Origin: Paramicrobacterium chengjingii
GTDB lineage: Bacteria; Actinomycetota; Actinomycetes; Actinomycetales; Microbacteriaceae
NCBI RefSeq assembly: GCF_011751765.2
Contig: NZ_CP061169.1
Span: 2,356,001 to 2,420,000, forward strand
Length of the DNA stretch: 64,000 nucleotides
Direction of reading: 5' to 3'
The notes under the pieces were generated by a model. It had not been told where the DNA came from. It made no database searches and was given only the letters and a program-made list of their open reading frames with translations. Of this stretch, positions 17,105 to 26,113 are shown in pieces (position 1 is the stretch's first letter; each line of letters starts with the position of its first letter). The position numbers and the translations under genes were made by a program.

Positions 17105-17683
17105 TTGCTGGGCTTGTTGAATCCCAGGAATGGTGACGTTTCTGACACGTTCGTAATAACCACTGTCTGCGAGGGGAACATCTGCAGATCCCCACTCGCC
17201 GAACGATTGTTGCGGGAATCACTTGCTCCGCCAGACTTTAAAGTGGAGAGCGCAGGTCTGAGAGCTTTAGTCGGACACACAATGGACTCTCAAGCAGCTG
17301 CGGTAGCGGAGCGACTCGGTTGCACAACTGCTCCGCACTCGGGCAGGCAAATAGATGGCCTGATAGTCGCCGGATCGTCTGTTTTGCTCACGATGACGAA
17401 GAGCCAACGCGACATGCTTGTTCAGATGCATCCGCGCGCACTCCGAAAAACATTCACGCTCGCAGAATTCGCAGCGTTATGCAGTGAGGAAGCCGCCCCA
17501 GTCACGGCTGGCAACCTAACAACGATTGTGGGTACCTTCGCCCAGCGCCGCTCAGAAGTGCGCTTGACGAATGAAGACGATATTGAAGACCCGTATCTGA
17601 AAAGCCTAGAGGTGCACGCACGAGTAGGCGAGAAAATATCTCTTCTTTGCGCCGAGATCATCAACAATTTCCGCGAGAGTTAG
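17105..17683 (+). CDS. Low-molecular-weight protein tyrosine phosphatase
   Basis: The 192-residue enzyme starts at a TTG with GAGGAG five bases before it, overlapping the end of the kinase gene's 3' flank. It carries the catalytic loop CEGNICR (22-28) and a DPY motif with the general acid late in the protein (DIEDPYLKS). It should dephosphorylate the adjacent BY-kinase, cycling the Wzy-dependent pathway. The central VLLTMTKSQRDM and FTLAEFAAL segments are family hallmarks. The pqqD-like gene follows after two bases. Confidence 0.92.
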   Translation: MLGLLNPRNGDVSDTFVITTVCEGNICRSPLAERLLRESLAPPDFKVESAGLRALVGHTMDSQAAAVAERLGCTTAPHSGRQIDGLIVAGSSVLLTMTKSQRDMLVQMHPRALRKTFTLAEFAALCSEEAAPVTAGNLTTIVGTFAQRRSEVRLTNEDDIEDPYLKSLEVHARVGEKISLLCAEIINNFRES

Positions 17684-17685
17684 CT

Positions 17686-17982
17686 ATGGCCATTAGCTTG
17701 AAGGACGTCATTCGCATACCAGAACAGGTGGCTGTAGTTGATCGCGGAGAGTACGTTCTTGCGTTGAACCTGGCTCGGACAGGACAAACTTCTCCACTGG
17801 TGTTTCGTGATTCTGCCCTAACGATCTGGAGATCAATCACCGGCCTGGAAACGGTCGAGCACGTGGTCGTGAACGTTTGCAGTGTCACGGGCGCTGCGCA
17901 CACCACGATTGCGCCCTCCGTAGTTGACCTGATCAACGATCTCGTGAATCTATGCCTCGTCGAAGCTGTGGCCCGCGAATGA
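17686..17982 (+). CDS. Stand-alone PqqD-like protein
   Basis: I use the ATG at 17686 (98 residues), preceded by GAGAG; a longer frame runs into the phosphatase gene. The pattern VIRIPEQVAVVDRGEYVLAL, a turn, LVFRDSALTIWRSITGLETV, and DLINDLVNLCLVEA is the PqqD/RRE winged-helix fold, which binds leader peptides and presents them to modifying enzymes. Its stop overlaps the start of the nucleotidyltransferase gene (ATGA). With the PqqD-like domain on the kinase at 10854 this locus has two such modules. The bound peptide is unknown. Confidence 0.7.
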   Translation: MAISLKDVIRIPEQVAVVDRGEYVLALNLARTGQTSPLVFRDSALTIWRSITGLETVEHVVVNVCSVTGAAHTTIAPSVVDLINDLVNLCLVEAVARE

Positions 17983-18878
17983 CAGAGGTGGAGTACTTCT
18001 CAAGACAAGACGCCGTTGCGTTTGCACATGCACTTGTTGCGTTTGTTGCGCACGAACGGGGCTTCCGCGCGCTGTCGATCAAAGGCTTCACGATGTCTCA
18101 CTATGGGCTCCGTGCCGAGCGAACTTACGCAGATGCAGACGTGTGGGTGGATCCACAGTCGTTAGACGCCCTTATCGATGCGCTGAGCGAGTATGGATGG
18201 ACAGAGCGGTACGAACGCGTCACCGCGAGGATCCTTCCAGATCATTCACGGACACTCATTCATGACCAATGGCCATGCGACATCGACCTTCATTGGTTCT
18301 TTCCTGGTAGCTTTGCGCGGCCTGACCAAGCATTCGACTACATTTGGTCAAGTCGCTCGAAGCACAACATCGCATCTACCCCGATAGAAATTCCTAGTCG
18401 CGAAGTCTGCACAGTAATCGGGTTACTTCACACGCTACGCCACCCAGACTCGCCGCTCCATCGCTCTGAACTCGAAGCGATTTGCAACGCAATTAGTCAC
18501 CTTGATGCAGAAGACACACGCGGTGTTGCAAAGGCCGCTGAGGACCTCCAGGCACTCTACGTAGTCAAGCGGACACTTTCCGATCTCGGAATCGACACGC
18601 CAGAGCAGGAAACGACCGATGAGGCAAAGTACCGCTGGAAGATCTATACGCTCACCCACGACAATGGGTCTACCGGAGCGTGGCTCTATGCTTTTCGGAG
18701 CGCCCCCTTCCGCAACCGTCCTGAGATCTTATGGCGTGCGCTCTATCCAACTCGACAAGAAATCGAGCGCGAGATGCGCCGCAAGATTACAACGAAGGAA
18801 GCCTCTCGCTACCGACTGCTACGACTCGCAAAGGGCGTCAAAAATTTTCCGCGCGCCTTTGCAAACATCTCAACCTAA
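17979..18878 (+). CDS. NTP_transf_5-type nucleotidyltransferase family protein
   Basis: The 299-residue protein starts at an ATG that overlaps the PqqD stop by four bases. SIKGFTMSHYG followed by ERTYADADVWV (about residues 32-58) matches the nucleotidyltransferase fold, with the acidic DAD as the metal-binding motif; WPCDIDLHW (~90) adds a second acidic pair. This family is a frequent partner of PqqD-like and HprK-like proteins in peptide-modification gene sets. It may transfer a nucleotide or related group to the peptide carried by PqqD, but no substrate is known. It ends in a four-base convergent overlap with a GT4 gene. Confidence 0.7.
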   Translation: MTEVEYFSRQDAVAFAHALVAFVAHERGFRALSIKGFTMSHYGLRAERTYADADVWVDPQSLDALIDALSEYGWTERYERVTARILPDHSRTLIHDQWPCDIDLHWFFPGSFARPDQAFDYIWSSRSKHNIASTPIEIPSREVCTVIGLLHTLRHPDSPLHRSELEAICNAISHLDAEDTRGVAKAAEDLQALYVVKRTLSDLGIDTPEQETTDEAKYRWKIYTLTHDNGSTGAWLYAFRSAPFRNRPEILWRALYPTRQEIEREMRRKITTKEASRYRLLRLAKGVKNFPRAFANIST

Positions 18879-20002
18879 TTCTCCCGAGGTCTAGCACCTT
18901 GTCCACGAACGACTCGCTCGTATAGGGCCTCAACTTCGGCGGATCTCAACCTCACGTCGAACTGTTCTAGCGCCAGCCTTCTAGATGCGCTACCCATCGT
19001 CTTTCTCAGTTCCTGGTCATCCAGAAGTCGCTGTATAGCGTCTCCCAGGGCACCGACTTCAAACGGAGGGACAAGGAGCCCGGTCACGCCGTTCTCCACA
19101 ACCTCTCTCACGCCTCCGTGGTCGTATGAAACGACCGGTAAACTACACAGCGCAGCTTCGATAGAAACCATGGATAATCCCTCAGGACGCCTGGATGGGC
19201 CACAGAAGACCTGAGAGCGGCAGATGAAGTGCAATACTGATTCAGGGGGCTGAAAACCGACGAAATTAACGGTTAGATTGAGTTCCTCAGCAAGCATCTC
19301 GAGTGATTTTCGGTAGCTACCGTCCCCGACAACAATAATCTTGATGTCACGTTCCAACTGAGACACTGCGTAAAAGAGATCTTGAACCCCTTTAGTCTCC
19401 TCCAAACGCCCCACGTACACTACGTCCCATTCGATAGAGTTATCGTCACCCGAGGTGATGTCAGAGATTGGGATGCCGGTTGGAATGATCGTGATCTTCC
19501 CCTCGGACGCTCCGAGCCGCAATGCATACTCTTTAATGAATTCGGACACTGCGATTACTGAACTAGCTCGGTTAAACATGGTCTTCAACCGTCGGCGCTT
19601 CGAGCGCGCACGAATACCTCTCCCCCACGGGTGCGTCGATACGTCAGATCCATGCAGGGTAACAACTAGCGGAATTCCAAGCTTTCGAGCAGCTCGACTA
19701 ACTCGAGCTGCGTCATACGCGAAATGGGCGTGGATAATTGAGGGCCGCGTCTCACGTATCACCTCGGCAAGACGACTGGAAAGTCCAAAGTACTGCAGTA
19801 TACGTTTACGAAGAGAATCGAGCTTGGACGCCGAATACAAGATGCGATCGCCCGAGGATGACACGTCAGAGTCGATCTTGACTGCACCAACGGGGATTGC
19901 TTCCCAATCGTTGAAATTCGCTATCTGGTTCCGGATGAATGTCTCGGAACCACCGAGCCATCCCCAGCGCCAAATCAGTACGCGACGCGAAATGACGCCC
20001 AT
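18875..20002 (-). CDS. GT4 glycosyltransferase
   Basis: The 375-residue GT-B fold enzyme has the N-terminal WLGGSETFIRNQI, the middle HAHFAYDAARVSR, and the C-terminal nucleotide-sugar binding region: VVYVGRLEETKG, then PEGLSMVSIEAALCSLPVV, the EX7E-type motif. It probably adds a sugar to the growing capsule repeat unit on the cytoplasmic side; donor and linkage are unknown. AGAGGA precedes the ATG. It is read opposite to the flanking genes. Confidence 0.9.
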   Translation of the reverse strand: MGVISRRVLIWRWGWLGGSETFIRNQIANFNDWEAIPVGAVKIDSDVSSSGDRILYSASKLDSLRKRILQYFGLSSRLAEVIRETRPSIIHAHFAYDAARVSRAARKLGIPLVVTLHGSDVSTHPWGRGIRARSKRRRLKTMFNRASSVIAVSEFIKEYALRLGASEGKITIIPTGIPISDITSGDDNSIEWDVVYVGRLEETKGVQDLFYAVSQLERDIKIIVVGDGSYRKSLEMLAEELNLTVNFVGFQPPESVLHFICRSQVFCGPSRRPEGLSMVSIEAALCSLPVVSYDHGGVREVVENGVTGLLVPPFEVGALGDAIQRLLDDQELRKTMGSASRRLALEQFDVRLRSAEVEALYERVVRGQGARPREN

Positions 20003-20105
20003 GTTCTGCGGTTCCTCTCAGTGATTGCGTGACGAATACTACAATCATATGAATAGCCACCCATGTACACGGCTGCGCATCAGCAGCATGGAATGTGAGA
20101 TTTAC

Positions 20106-21119
20106 ATGAAGCCAGCCGACCCCGTCGATGTTGTCGTCACGTGGGTGGATGATTCCGACGCAAGTTGGCGAAACGATAGGGATCGTATTCGCGGTGGAAC
20201 AAGCCAAGACGTCGAGCGAAATACTCCCGAGCGATACAGAGATTGGGGTGCGCTTCGGTATTTCTTCAGAGCTCTCGAACAGAACTGTTCATGGGCAAGA
20301 TACATCCATTTTGTAACGGTGAACCCTGTTCCTGTCTGGGTCAACAAGGAACATCCAAAGTTGCGAGTAGTCCACCATCGCGACTTTATTCCTGAAGGCT
20401 TTTTGCCCACGTTCAATTCACGCGCGATCGAGGTACATCTCCACAAGATTCCTGACCTCAGTGAAAACTTCATTTATGTTAATGACGACACATACATAAC
20501 GCGGAAGATTGGCAAGGAACACTTCTTTCCAAAGCAAAAGCCTGCTGCGATGGCTATCAGCAATGCACTTTCCATCGGCGACAACATCTCGCACGCGATT
20601 CTCAACAATATTCGGGTTATTAACAATCATTTCGACAAGAAGCGAGTAATTCTCCGGTCGCCATTTAAATGGCTGAACCCAACGTACGGAGTGAAAATAT
20701 TTCAGAATGTCGCGTTGTTACCGTGGCCAAAATTTACGGGTTTTCACATCTCACATCTGCCACAGGCACTGCGGAAATCCACTATGCGCAAAGTCTGGGA
20801 CGTTGAGCACCTGCTTCTTGAGGAGACGGCGAATTCACGATTCCGCCAATTTACAGATCTGAACCCGTATCTCTTTACTTATTGGGATATTTGCACAGGT
20901 CAATTCACGCCGGTTTCGCCAACGCGATATGGTCGCTACTTCCAGATCGGTCAGTCTTCCGTCCAAAAAATGACACGGAGTATCGCTGAAGGACGAATCC
21001 CGATTATCTGCATAAACGATGGGGAATCTAGTTCGTTCGCTTCCGATCGGAACCAGATCCTTGGCGCACTGGCGAGACGATTCCCAACACAGTCGAGCTT
21101 CGAAATGGATAATGGATGA
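20106..21119 (+). CDS. Stealth-type capsular polysaccharide phosphotransferase
   Basis: I start at the ATG at 20106 (337 residues), directly before the conserved DPVDVVVTWVDDSDASW (Stealth CR1); the frame is open 27 codons further upstream. CR2 follows as DWGALRYFFRALE...WARYIHFVT, then RAIEVHLHKIPDLSENFIYVN with NDDTYI (CR3). Stealth proteins transfer sugar-1-phosphate groups, building phosphodiester-linked capsules, as in pathogens and in the human GlcNAc-phosphotransferase. Here it suggests a phosphosugar in the polymer. Its codons are much richer in A and T than those of flanking blocks. The next GT4 gene overlaps by four bases (ATGA). Confidence 0.88.
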   Translation: MKPADPVDVVVTWVDDSDASWRNDRDRIRGGTSQDVERNTPERYRDWGALRYFFRALEQNCSWARYIHFVTVNPVPVWVNKEHPKLRVVHHRDFIPEGFLPTFNSRAIEVHLHKIPDLSENFIYVNDDTYITRKIGKEHFFPKQKPAAMAISNALSIGDNISHAILNNIRVINNHFDKKRVILRSPFKWLNPTYGVKIFQNVALLPWPKFTGFHISHLPQALRKSTMRKVWDVEHLLLEETANSRFRQFTDLNPYLFTYWDICTGQFTPVSPTRYGRYFQIGQSSVQKMTRSIAEGRIPIICINDGESSSFASDRNQILGALARRFPTQSSFEMDNG

Positions 21120-22288
21120 CTCGCGTTCTTCACGTCTCGGACTATGAGACGGGCGGTGGTGCTGAGAGCGTCTTCCAGGACACCATTGCTTCTTCGCGCG
21201 CCCTTGGACATCGTGTCGAGACGCTCACTGCGAATGGACGCAGAAACGCATTGAGTTACGTTTGGTCCTGGAAGTCGTACAACCGAATGCAGCAAGTTCT
21301 ACGCCAGTTCAAGCCGGACATTGTCCATCTGCACAACTATTATCATGCCCTTTCCCCTAGCATCCTTCAGGCTCTTCGACAGCATCGAAAGTCGCACGGT
21401 GTCAAGGTCGTGTACACAGCTCACGACTACCATCTCGTGTCTCCAAACAGCGGCTTGCAGATATTCAGACATGACAAGCCGCGAAACGTCACACCTTCAA
21501 GCCCCGTCCTTCGAAATTTATGGCGATTTGACTCGAGGTCGCCACTATATTCGGCTCTCAAAGTCACGCAGTGGCTGATCGCGTACAAGTTTCTCCGACT
21601 TGATCACGTCTTGGATCTCATCGTTGCGCCAAGCGAATTCATGCGAAGTGTCCTCGAGGAGTTCCAGGTGCCCACGGGCGTCACCGTCATTCGAAATCCC
21701 GTACCCAGCTCCGATGCCGCGCTACAAGATCGGCAGACGACGCAGAGCTCTGATCCGCATCTGAATTCAGTCACATACTTTGGCCGGATCGAACCTGAGA
21801 AGGGTGTGCTGGATGCGCTCAGGATTCTCTTAGAAAATGGAATTGGAGTAGACGTTTTCGGCGCAGGTTCAGATACCAACAAGGTAATGGAGCTGTGCGA
21901 GACGTATGCAAGCAGCTGCCGCTATTTTGGCCCTGTTAAGAGAAGCGAGCTCTTTGCGAGGCTAAGTAGCTATAACGTGCTTATTTATCCCTCGCAATGG
22001 CTCGAGAACGCTCCACTTGCAATCATCGAAGGTGCTCTTCATGGCTTGAGGATCGTGGCGCCCAACATCGGGGGGTGCGCCGAGATGGCGAGACTTACGT
22101 CAGGCTACAACCTCTATGACCCAGAATCAGCGGGCTCATTACTTCGCGCCGTCAGTGCTGCACTTGAGCAAACAGAGGAAAATCAAGTGCTTGATCCAGA
22201 CAGATTCTTACTATCAACGTACCGTCATGATCTTTCCGAAACCTACAGCATCGTGCAATCCGCAGGTACACATCGGGACGTAAGGTGA
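21116..22288 (+). CDS. GT4 glycosyltransferase
   Basis: A 390-residue GT-B enzyme. The start VLHVSDYETGGGAESVFQDT is the acceptor-side loop; VHLHNYYHAL and VVYTAHDYHLVSPN follow; the donor-side domain has YFGRIEPEKGVLDA and NAPLAIIEGALHGLRIVAP. It is translationally coupled to the Stealth gene (four-base overlap) and is probably an elongating transferase of the same repeat unit. The precise sugar is not predictable. Confidence 0.9.
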   Translation: MTRVLHVSDYETGGGAESVFQDTIASSRALGHRVETLTANGRRNALSYVWSWKSYNRMQQVLRQFKPDIVHLHNYYHALSPSILQALRQHRKSHGVKVVYTAHDYHLVSPNSGLQIFRHDKPRNVTPSSPVLRNLWRFDSRSPLYSALKVTQWLIAYKFLRLDHVLDLIVAPSEFMRSVLEEFQVPTGVTVIRNPVPSSDAALQDRQTTQSSDPHLNSVTYFGRIEPEKGVLDALRILLENGIGVDVFGAGSDTNKVMELCETYASSCRYFGPVKRSELFARLSSYNVLIYPSQWLENAPLAIIEGALHGLRIVAPNIGGCAEMARLTSGYNLYDPESAGSLLRAVSAALEQTEENQVLDPDRFLLSTYRHDLSETYSIVQSAGTHRDVR

Positions 22289-22295
22289 TAGTAAA

Positions 22296-23687
22296 ATGAC
22301 GAACGTCCTCGTCCTCCTCACGATCTCGTTCCTGTTATCTTTTGTCTTGCCACGGTCGTGGCATGTGGCAATCACCACAGCGCTTTCCTCAGTGAGCTTT
22401 CAGCCCATGAGCCCCGCAGCACCAGCGGGTTCCGTTTGGGCGGCCGGAGGGTTCCTTAAGGCAGGGGGGAACTTCATCCGCGTGGTATTCTCTGCGCCAG
22501 GAATACTCCTCATTTTGTTGATGACGGCGCAGCTCGTAGCAGTTTTCTGGTCGCCGGCAAGCCCTCCGTATGCCGTCGTCATATTTTCTACTTTCGGCAT
22601 AATCGCGTGCACAGCGGCGTTCATGGCAAACAGCAGAGATTTATATGCGACGCTTCGGCTTATCATGGCTTCGGTATCGCCGATATTGATTCTCCAGGCC
22701 GCAGCGACAATCCTCTTTCTCATAGACCCTTCCCTTGAGGAGCAGTATCTGCGATCTCCACTTGCGGAACTGTTCATGGGCGATGCGGCCTCTCGCCTCT
22801 ATACGGACCTTCCGAACAACGTTACGGACCCCTTCAAGTCCGGAGGACTGTTCTTTGTCAATGGTAATCGCGCGTCGATGTACCTAGGTGTTGCTGCGAT
22901 GCTTGTATTCGCAGTGGCGGTGAAATACAAAAGGGCGCGGTACTGGGTGCTCGGGTTCTTCCTTATCGCCGGAGCACTATTCACTTTCTCGAAGACTGCA
23001 GTCATACTCAGTGTCCTCACCTTTGCTGTGGCCCTCGTCAGTCCAGCCATCCTCAGTCGTGGAAGTTCAGCGGGCCGATTTATGTTTGGCATTGGGCTAC
23101 TCGGGGGCCTGAGCATCGTCGCGCTTTATGTACTCGCAACGACTGATGACTTCACGGAGGCATCGGAGACGGCGTCTGCATCACGGCTCGTCCTCTGGAA
23201 ATACGCCATTAGAGCTTTAGCGGATTCACCAATTCTTGGACTCGGGTGGGGCGGTTGGGCACGTTATTGGGCCGGACCGGCCGACTCTTTACGGATGTCG
23301 CCTGGCTTTCCTCCTCATAATTTCATCCTAGAGACGTGGACTGACTCTGGACTCGTTGCAGTGATCATCATTATTGCCTTGTGCCTGTACGCAATAGTGA
23401 GACTCCTACTTCATATTCGTTATGCTGGCTCTCTGAGTAATGCGCGGCCTGTAGCCTTTGTCGCGGCTGCGCTGATCTGGATGGTTATGCACGGAATGTA
23501 TGACAATACATCGTTTTACGGTTCGCCGAACACTCTTCCTTTTTTCTCGTTCGTTCTTGCGTTCGTCCTTAACCCCATTCCCTCGCACCTCGGCGTCGAC
23601 ACAAAAGTACACCGCTCACGAACCCCGTCTTCGTTCTTTCCGGGATTCCTTTCCTGGCGTGACGTACCTCTCGAAGAAGACCGCTAA
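22296..23687 (+). CDS. O-antigen-ligase/Wzy-type polysaccharide polymerase
   Basis: The 463-residue protein has about twelve hydrophobic segments and a Wzy_C/O-antigen ligase signature: LADSPILGLGWGGWARY, a long loop, then PPHNFILETWTDSGL (about residues 343-357). It should join lipid-linked repeat units outside the membrane. AAGGTGA lies before the ATG, seven bases after the GT4 stop, so it belongs to the Stealth-GT4 operon. The flippase gene follows after three bases. Confidence 0.85.
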   Translation: MTNVLVLLTISFLLSFVLPRSWHVAITTALSSVSFQPMSPAAPAGSVWAAGGFLKAGGNFIRVVFSAPGILLILLMTAQLVAVFWSPASPPYAVVIFSTFGIIACTAAFMANSRDLYATLRLIMASVSPILILQAAATILFLIDPSLEEQYLRSPLAELFMGDAASRLYTDLPNNVTDPFKSGGLFFVNGNRASMYLGVAAMLVFAVAVKYKRARYWVLGFFLIAGALFTFSKTAVILSVLTFAVALVSPAILSRGSSAGRFMFGIGLLGGLSIVALYVLATTDDFTEASETASASRLVLWKYAIRALADSPILGLGWGGWARYWAGPADSLRMSPGFPPHNFILETWTDSGLVAVIIIIALCLYAIVRLLLHIRYAGSLSNARPVAFVAAALIWMVMHGMYDNTSFYGSPNTLPFFSFVLAFVLNPIPSHLGVDTKVHRSRTPSSFFPGFLSWRDVPLEEDR

Positions 23688-23690
23688 GTC

Positions 23691-25001
23691 GTGACAACCA
23701 ATCACGACGGTTTTGGAGTGTCACGAGGCGTGTCAATCACGCTTCTCGGTAATGTCGCGGTGCCATTGGCTGGTCTCGTGACCGCGCCAGTGCTTGCGCA
23801 ATCACTCGGAGTGGATGGACGAGGAACAGTCGCAGCAGCAATCGCTCCGACCTTACTCGCGGTCAGCCTTGTCACACTCGGACTTCCAGAAGCACTCACT
23901 TACTACTCGACTCGGATCTCCGCGCGTTGGCGCGCGATTGTGGTTTCGGTACTTTTCACACTTGCTGGCACCGGAGCAGTTTCCGTTGGGATTATCGCTG
24001 CGCTTGCGATGCCTCTCGCTGCTGGCGTACCGGGTTTGGACAAGCTCATGGTTCTCGCCAGCATGATTGTGGTTCCAACGCTCATCCAAACCGCGCTACG
24101 GGGAATCGCGGCTGGACGTCGCGCGTGGTGGCGCATCACATTTGAAAGGATCACGAATTCCACGGCGCGCATGGTGACGGTCGTCGCACTTGCACTCACA
24201 GACTCGTTAGACATAACGACTGGGACTATAGCGATGGCGTTCAGTACTTGCGTAGGTCTTATCGCTTACGTGCGCCTTCCACGACGGCAGACGAGCGCGG
24301 CTGCTTCCCCTCACGCCTTCAGTAACGTCATCTCTTACGGGTCGCGCATATGGCTTGGATCGCTGTCAGGAGTCGTTCTTGCGCGCCTAGACCAGACTCT
24401 TATGGTTGTTTTGGCCAGCACATATGATCTCGGGCTCTACGTGGTGGCAGTCACGGTGAGTGAAATGGTCCTCGTCGTCAATTCATCGATTCGCGACGTC
24501 GTTTTCGCCATTGAATCCGGCGGCACGGATGACAATAGGATTGCTGCCGCTAGCAGGGTATCTACGCTCATCACTGCGTGCGGTTGCATTGCGATCGGTC
24601 TCCTATCGATTTGGGCCGTACCGTTCTTCTTCGGAGAGGATTTCGCCGGAGCCATCCCGCTCATATGGGTGCTATCGCTCGGAATTGTCCTCGGCAATCC
24701 AGGTTCAGTTGCTGGAATCGGGCTAACCTCACGAGGTCGCCCGGGCCTTAGGAGTGTTTCATTGGCCATCGCCGCACTCTGCAACGTTGCGATCCTCATT
24801 GTGCTTACCCCGTTAGTGGGAGCAATGGGCGCTGCTCTTGCCACAGTTGCCGGAAACATAGTCGCTGGCCTCCTCAATGTGATTTGGATGAACAGGTATT
24901 GCGGAGTACCTATGTCGAGCTTCTACGGCATTAGATCAACGGACGTAAGAACTGCAGTTGCCGTCGTGCACAGATTCATCTCTCGAGGAAAGTTCCACTA
25001 G
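23691..25001 (+). CDS. Wzx-type polysaccharide flippase
   Basis: The 436-residue protein starts at a GTG three bases after the polymerase stop. It has about twelve to fourteen membrane segments and the N-terminal pattern ITLLGNVAVPLAGLVTAPVL of the MOP/polysaccharide-transport family. It should flip lipid-linked repeat units to the outer face for Wzy. Its stop overlaps that of the convergent GT4 gene by four bases. Confidence 0.85.
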   Translation: MTTNHDGFGVSRGVSITLLGNVAVPLAGLVTAPVLAQSLGVDGRGTVAAAIAPTLLAVSLVTLGLPEALTYYSTRISARWRAIVVSVLFTLAGTGAVSVGIIAALAMPLAAGVPGLDKLMVLASMIVVPTLIQTALRGIAAGRRAWWRITFERITNSTARMVTVVALALTDSLDITTGTIAMAFSTCVGLIAYVRLPRRQTSAAASPHAFSNVISYGSRIWLGSLSGVVLARLDQTLMVVLASTYDLGLYVVAVTVSEMVLVVNSSIRDVVFAIESGGTDDNRIAAASRVSTLITACGCIAIGLLSIWAVPFFFGEDFAGAIPLIWVLSLGIVLGNPGSVAGIGLTSRGRPGLRSVSLAIAALCNVAILIVLTPLVGAMGAALATVAGNIVAGLLNVIWMNRYCGVPMSSFYGIRSTDVRTAVAVVHRFISRGKFH

Positions 25002-26113
25002 GAAACTTGAGACTTCTGCCATTCAGTAATGCGCCGCGAGAATTGCGTCTTGGAGAACGTCGCGGCGTGATCGCGAGTTACCGATCGGTTACACGCAATC
25101 GCATCACGGGCAGCCGCCAACACTTCGCTCGCAGATTGCCAATCTTCGATCTGACGACCGGTTTGACCGTCCAAGACAGATTCGCGGGTACCTCCTCGAG
25201 CATTGCACAGAACGGGAGTGCCGACCGCCATCGCCTCGACGGGCATGATCCCAAAATCTTCGACCGCGGGAAACACAAATAGAATTGCTCGCTGGTACAG
25301 CGTGCGCAATAACGCGTTACTGGGTGAATGCACAAATTTCACAGGAACACTTGAGTCAGCGGCACGCGAGCGAAGGAATTTCTCCTCCGGACCGGCTCCC
25401 GCGATTACGGCTGGCATGCCCAGCGCTTCTGCGACGTCTATCGTCAGTTCGAGCCTCTTGTACGGTATCCATCTCGAAGCGCCAAGAACGAACGCTGACG
25501 GAAGTGACGTCGCAACTTGGGCTTCTTCTTCCCCCAATTGCGATGACCAATCCGTAATCGCTTGGATAGCTTCAACGTCGACCGGTGGATAAATTACCTC
25601 AGAGTCACGTTGCCATGCGTACTTGACTCGCATCGCAACGTAGCGGCTATTTGCCGCGATTGATGTCGCCTCTTGAGCCCGTCGCCGATCTACACCCTTA
25701 AAAACTGGGGCTGCCAGACGTGCGGAGACGGACCTCCCACGCGCGTCTAGTTCTGGTGTCCAAATGTATCGGGCCGGAGTATGCGTGTACACGAGCTTCT
25801 TAAAATCTGGCCGCTGCGATCTGAAAGATACATGATGAGCAAATGAGTGCGAGCTCACGAGGGCCCAGTCATAATCGTGATTGGTCTGATTGCGCCAGAC
25901 AGCAGGCACGAATGGGAGTGCCGCTGCCTTCCGCCCCCGTAATGGGGAACGCGCCAAAGCCGTCTCTCTGACTACCCGATCGGGAAAGCGTTCCGCTGCG
26001 TTGTTCCACAAACACAACATGTCTGCATCGGGGAAAATATGCGACAGGGCCTCTAGTACGTTCTCGGAACCGCCGATCTTCTCGATCCACTCATGAACGA
26101 GCACGCCTGCCAC
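24998..26113 (-). CDS. GT4 glycosyltransferase
   Basis: A 371-residue GT-B enzyme beginning at a GTG that shares its first base with the sugar transferase stop (TAGTG). The N-terminus HEWIEKIGGSENVLEAL is the acceptor loop; FVLGASRWIPYKRLELTID and VIAGAGPEEK are donor-side elements; EDFGIMPVEAMAVGTPVLC carries the conserved glutamates. It resembles WbaZ/mannosyltransferase-type enzymes. Translational coupling suggests that it adds the second sugar after the initiating transferase encoded just upstream. Confidence 0.9.
   Translation of the reverse strand: MAGVLVHEWIEKIGGSENVLEALSHIFPDADMLCLWNNAAERFPDRVVRETALARSPLRGRKAAALPFVPAVWRNQTNHDYDWALVSSHSFAHHVSFRSQRPDFKKLVYTHTPARYIWTPELDARGRSVSARLAAPVFKGVDRRRAQEATSIAANSRYVAMRVKYAWQRDSEVIYPPVDVEAIQAITDWSSQLGEEEAQVATSLPSAFVLGASRWIPYKRLELTIDVAEALGMPAVIAGAGPEEKFLRSRAADSSVPVKFVHSPSNALLRTLYQRAILFVFPAVEDFGIMPVEAMAVGTPVLCNARGGTRESVLDGQTGRQIEDWQSASEVLAAARDAIACNRSVTRDHAATFSKTQFSRRITEWQKSQVS

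Noticed and set aside
10854..18878. Lasso-peptide biosynthetic cluster
   Set aside because: No asparagine-synthetase-like cyclase, no B2 protease and no precursor peptide were found; only accessory-type genes are present.
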